A DNA stretch of 15,492 bases, from positions 1-15,492 of the forward strand of contig CAMLRB010000075.1 of assembly GCA_946482295.1 (NCBI GenBank), given 5' to 3'. This DNA comes from an uncultured Bacteriovorax sp. GTDB taxonomy: Bacteria > Bdellovibrionota > Bacteriovoracia > Bacteriovoracales > Bacteriovoracaceae. The translations under genes were made by a program, and so were the position numbers. The notes beneath the pieces were generated by a model. That model saw only the letters and a list, made by a program, of their open reading frames with translations, was not told the DNA's origin and did no database searches. This document shows positions 13,243 to 15,492 of this stretch, piece by piece (positions within the stretch are counted from its first letter, which is position 1; each line of letters starts with the position of its first letter).

Positions 13243-14490
13243 CTAGTCATCAAACGAAGGCTTAATAACCTTAGTTTCAAACGCGATATCCTGATCATCA
13301 TCCAACAATTCGTCTTCATCAAATGCATCCATTTCGTTTTCGTCAGTCTCGATATCGAGATCTTTAAGAACGTGGTTGAACGCTTTGTCGTCAGCAAGAT
13401 CGTGAATGATTGTTTCGATGTATTTCATCGGATACTTTCTCACAAGTTCTTCGATGATTTTTGCAAGACGGCCTTCAGAAAGAATGAGTTGTTTTTTCTT
13501 AACGTCTTTCCAAAGTTTGATGTAGTGGTAACGGCAGTAACCGTTTGTCGTTGAAGGGTTGTCACAACCACGAACAACACACTCGTCAGATTCAACTTTG
13601 AAGAGTTCCATTGAACGAATTGAAGCGAAAACGTCTTCAATTGAGAAGTCTTCTGAAAGAGCGAGGATTTCTTCAGCAAGGTTTTCCTTGATGTCGTCAT
13701 CCATTTGCGATTTCTTTTTACGTACGGGAACGATTTCTTCTTCTTCGATTTCGTCGAAAGTCATTTTTACTTTTTTAGGAGTGGCTTCGATATCGAAATC
13801 ATCATCCTCATCTTCATCTTTACGACGAACGATTGGTTGACCATCTTCATCTAGCTCCTCTTCATCTGCTGCCCCTTTTTTTCCTTTCGCTTTAAGAAGT
13901 TCTTTTTCTTCTTTTTTCGAAAGTTTCTTTGGAGCTTTAGCGGCTAACTTCGCTGCTGCTTTCGCATCTTTTTCAGCTTGTTTTGCGGCTTCTTTGGCTG
14001 CTTTTTCTTTTTCTTTAGCGGCTAACTTAGCTGCTTGTTCTTGAGCTTTTAATTGAGCTTTATCAATTTTAGGAGCTTTCTCTACTTTTTTTGGTTCGAT
14101 TTTTTTCGCAGAAGTTTTTTTGTTATGAGCTTCTTTTTTTGCGTTTTTAATCGCAGTTGCTTTTTTTGAAGCGGCGATTTTGTCCTGAATTTTTTGTTTC
14201 AGATCAACTTTGCCTTTTCCTTTTTGTTCAACTTTTTTTGGAGCTGGTTTAGCCGCTACTTTTGGCATTGGCTTCTTTGCTACAGGAGCTGCTTTTTTGG
14301 GAGCAACTTTTGGCATTGGTTTTTTAGCAGCAGCTTTTGGAGCTGGTTTAGCAGGTGCGCCTTTTTTTACTGGGGCAGATGCTTTCATTGCAGGTTTTTT
14401 AGGGGCTGCCTTTTGAGGGGCTCCCTTTCCTTTTGCAGGGGCAGCTTTCATTGGCGCTTTTTTAGCGGCAGGTTTCGCAGGCTTCTTCAT
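13243..14490 (-). CDS. Histone-H1-like Lys/Ala/Pro-rich protein with a Cys3-His zinc-like motif
   Basis: 415 aa from the ATG at 14490. The frame is open from 14538, but I chose Met17 of that frame because GGAG (14503-14500) lies nine bases upstream and the K/A/P repeat starts at once. Residues 1-140 are a basic low-complexity tail (AKKAP, MPKVA repeats) like histone H1 or AlgP-type proteins and should bind DNA or RNA. Residues 141-205 are an Ala/Lys/Glu helix. Residues 208-280 are strongly acidic. A compact domain follows, with C-x4-C-x9-C-x2-H (Cys304, Cys309, Cys319, His322; GYCRYHYIKLW), a probable zinc site, and then helices (LAKIIEELVRKYPMKYIETI). The C-terminus is acidic again. A nucleoid or RNA-associated role is inferred. 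It lies 74 bp after the acyl-CoA dehydrogenase on the same strand and has its own terminator at 13103-13138. Confidence 0.75.
   Translation of the reverse strand: MKKPAKPAAKKAPMKAAPAKGKGAPQKAAPKKPAMKASAPVKKGAPAKPAPKAAAKKPMPKVAPKKAAPVAKKPMPKVAAKPAPKKVEQKGKGKVDLKQKIQDKIAASKKATAIKNAKKEAHNKKTSAKKIEPKKVEKAPKIDKAQLKAQEQAAKLAAKEKEKAAKEAAKQAEKDAKAAAKLAAKAPKKLSKKEEKELLKAKGKKGAADEEELDEDGQPIVRRKDEDEDDDFDIEATPKKVKMTFDEIEEEEIVPVRKKKSQMDDDIKENLAEEILALSEDFSIEDVFASIRSMELFKVESDECVVRGCDNPSTTNGYCRYHYIKLWKDVKKKQLILSEGRLAKIIEELVRKYPMKYIETIIHDLADDKAFNHVLKDLDIETDENEMDAFDEDELLDDDQDIAFETKVIKPSFDD
13860..14490 (-). repeat. Low-complexity coding repeat (Lys/Ala/Pro tail)
   Basis: The 5' half of the histone-like gene is made of degenerate AAR/GCN/CCN codon repeats encoding AKKAP, KPAPK, MPKVA and later AAKLAAKEKEK units. 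MPKVAPKKAAP and KPMPKVAAKP occur close together as near-duplicates. Such tracts change length easily between strains and give long spurious reading frames on the opposite strand. Confidence 0.7.
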
Positions 14491-14564
14491 TCCAAGATTC
14501 TCCAAAATTTTTTTTATCACTGTAACACCTTCATACAAAATTAGTCTATGGCATTAGCGATTGT

Positions 14565-15492
14565 TTACTGTCCTTTAAGTTCGTTAGCAGCGATGACGAT
14601 GCGCTGGATTTCAGATGTCCCTTCATAGATCTCGGTGATCTTTGCGTCTCTGAAGTGGCGTTCTACTGGATACTCTTTCGTGTATCCGTTTCCACCAAGA
14701 ACCTGAATCGCCTTCGTCGTAATATTCATACAAGCTTCTGAAGCAAAAAGTTTTGCTTGAGCAGCTTCTTTTGAATACGGAAGATTATTATCTTTTAAGT
14801 AAGACGCGTGCATGATCATCAAACGGCTTGCTGCTGTTGCTGTCGACATATCTGCAAGCATGAATTGAATCGCTTGAAGTTCAGAAATTGGTTTTCCGAA
14901 CTGAACGCGTTCTTTCGAATACTTTTTAGCGTATCTAAAAGCAGCTTCCGCAATCCCAAGGGCCTGAGCCGCGATTCCAATACGTCCACCATCAAGAGTT
15001 GAAAGAGCGACTTTAAAGCCTTTTCCAATTTCTCCAATGATATTTTCTTTTGGAACTTTTACTTTGTTCAACCAAATTTGCGCTGTTGAAGAGCCCTTGA
15101 TTCCAAGTTTGTCTTCAAGCTTCTGAACCTGGAAGCCTTCTGTTTTTGTATCAACGATAAAAGCAGTGATCCCTTTGTGATCATTTGTTTTCGTTGTTTT
15201 TGCTAACACGATAGCGATGCTTGCATCTTTTCCATTCGTGATGAAATTTTTTGTTCCAGAAAGTTCGTAGTGATCGCCTTTATCTTCCGCGAAAGTTGCC
15301 AGTGTTCCTGGATCTGATCCCGCATTTGGTTCTGATAAACAGAAACAGCCAATTTCTCCACCAGCAAGGCGAGGAAGAAATTTTTTCTTTTGATCTGCAT
15401 TCCCGTAAGCAAGGATTGGCCATGTACATAGTGAAGTATGCGCAGAAACGAGAACCCCAGTTGAGGCACATCCGCGAGAGAGTTCTTCGACA
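14565..15492 (-). CDS. Acyl-CoA dehydrogenase (short-chain/butyryl type), 5' end cut by the window edge
   Basis: 308 codons are visible, read from the right edge (first full codon at 15491) to TAA at 14565; about 70 N-terminal residues are missing against the usual roughly 380. The enzyme is a cytoplasmic FAD flavoprotein that makes a trans-2 double bond in acyl-CoA and passes electrons to ETF, the first step of beta-oxidation. Visible signatures: CLSEPNAGSDPGT, the FAD/substrate motif; RVQFGKPISELQAIQFMLAD in the helical domain; and QVLGGNGYTKEYPVERHFRD followed by EIYEGTSEIQR, whose Glu is the catalytic base in short- and branched-chain members. An internal GTG at 15209 is not the start, because the family sequence continues upstream without a stop. 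It is followed after 74 bp by the histone-like gene with no terminator between. Chain-length preference cannot be fixed here; butyryl-CoA-like is most likely. Confidence 0.95.
   Translation of the reverse strand, partial: VEELSRGCASTGVLVSAHTSLCTWPILAYGNADQKKKFLPRLAGGEIGCFCLSEPNAGSDPGTLATFAEDKGDHYELSGTKNFITNGKDASIAIVLAKTTKTNDHKGITAFIVDTKTEGFQVQKLEDKLGIKGSSTAQIWLNKVKVPKENIIGEIGKGFKVALSTLDGGRIGIAAQALGIAEAAFRYAKKYSKERVQFGKPISELQAIQFMLADMSTATAASRLMIMHASYLKDNNLPYSKEAAQAKLFASEACMNITTKAIQVLGGNGYTKEYPVERHFRDAKITEIYEGTSEIQRIVIAANELKGQ

Noticed and set aside
13860..14490. Possible CRISPR or tandem-repeat array
   Set aside because: The repetition is in codons of a K/A/P-rich coding region, with no constant repeat length or unique spacers.
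14491..14538. Longer start of the histone-like protein at 14538
   Set aside because: No ribosome site before it, whereas GGAG lies nine bases before the ATG at 14490, and the extension does not fit the repeat tail.
14194..14544. Plus-strand frames of 68-116 codons opposite the histone-like gene (Phe/Trp/Ser-rich)
   Set aside because: They are complements of Lys/Ala codon repeats, have absurd amino-acid composition and no ribosome site.
15203..15469. An 88-codon minus-strand frame upstream of a shorter acyl-CoA dehydrogenase frame, suggesting a frameshift
   Set aside because: The true acyl-CoA dehydrogenase frame is open without interruption from 15491 to 14565 and carries the family motifs; the other frame is a shadow.

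Overview
The window looks like a chromosomal segment of an AT-rich Gram-negative bacterium, most plausibly a predatory Bdellovibrionota member of the Bacteriovorax/Peredibacter type. This is inferred from four things: many small lipoproteins and Sec-exported proteins of no recognisable family, a GYF_2-domain protein, a Lys/Ala-rich histone-like protein, and sigma-28 (FliA)-like promoters in front of exported proteins. No 16S or marker gene is present, so the placement is an inference. There are no rRNA, tRNA, CRISPR, IS or phage genes.

Layout. (1) 1-2330, minus strand: a tight three-gene unit (GYF/PilZ-like protein, alpha/beta-hydrolase-fold protein that has lost its catalytic Ser, small lipoprotein), followed by the first 34 codons of a Ser/Thr protein kinase that runs off the left edge. 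(2) 2512-4017, plus strand: a lipoprotein with a von Willebrand A-like domain, behind a FliA-like promoter. (3) 4018-6270, minus strand: an acetyl-CoA acetyltransferase and a cyclic-nucleotide-binding-domain protein, probably one operon. (4) 6367-11540, plus strand: four genes making three exported orphan proteins and one small acidic cytosolic protein. Two of these genes start a few bases after a perfect GCCGATAA box and have no Shine-Dalgarno, so they may give leaderless mRNAs. The first encodes an exported protein with a C-terminal GNAT/FeeM-like acyltransferase domain. (5) 11541-11966, minus strand: a stand-alone GH20b-type domain without its catalytic barrel. (6) 12159-13079, plus strand: an AT-rich exported orphan. 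(7) 13243-15492, minus strand: a histone-H1-like protein with a small Cys/His zinc motif, then an acyl-CoA dehydrogenase cut by the right edge. A clear intrinsic terminator for this strand lies at 13103-13138.

How it fits together: thiolase and acyl-CoA dehydrogenase are ordinary fatty-acid/acyl-CoA catabolism. The exported proteins in parts 2 and 4 share putative FliA promoters, as expected for genes switched on in the motile attack phase of a predator. That makes 6367-11540 the best candidate here for an undescribed system (surface or prey-directed proteins). Both tightly convergent gene pairs (4017/4018 and 11540/11541) end back to back in the palindrome TAATTA with no room for a terminator.
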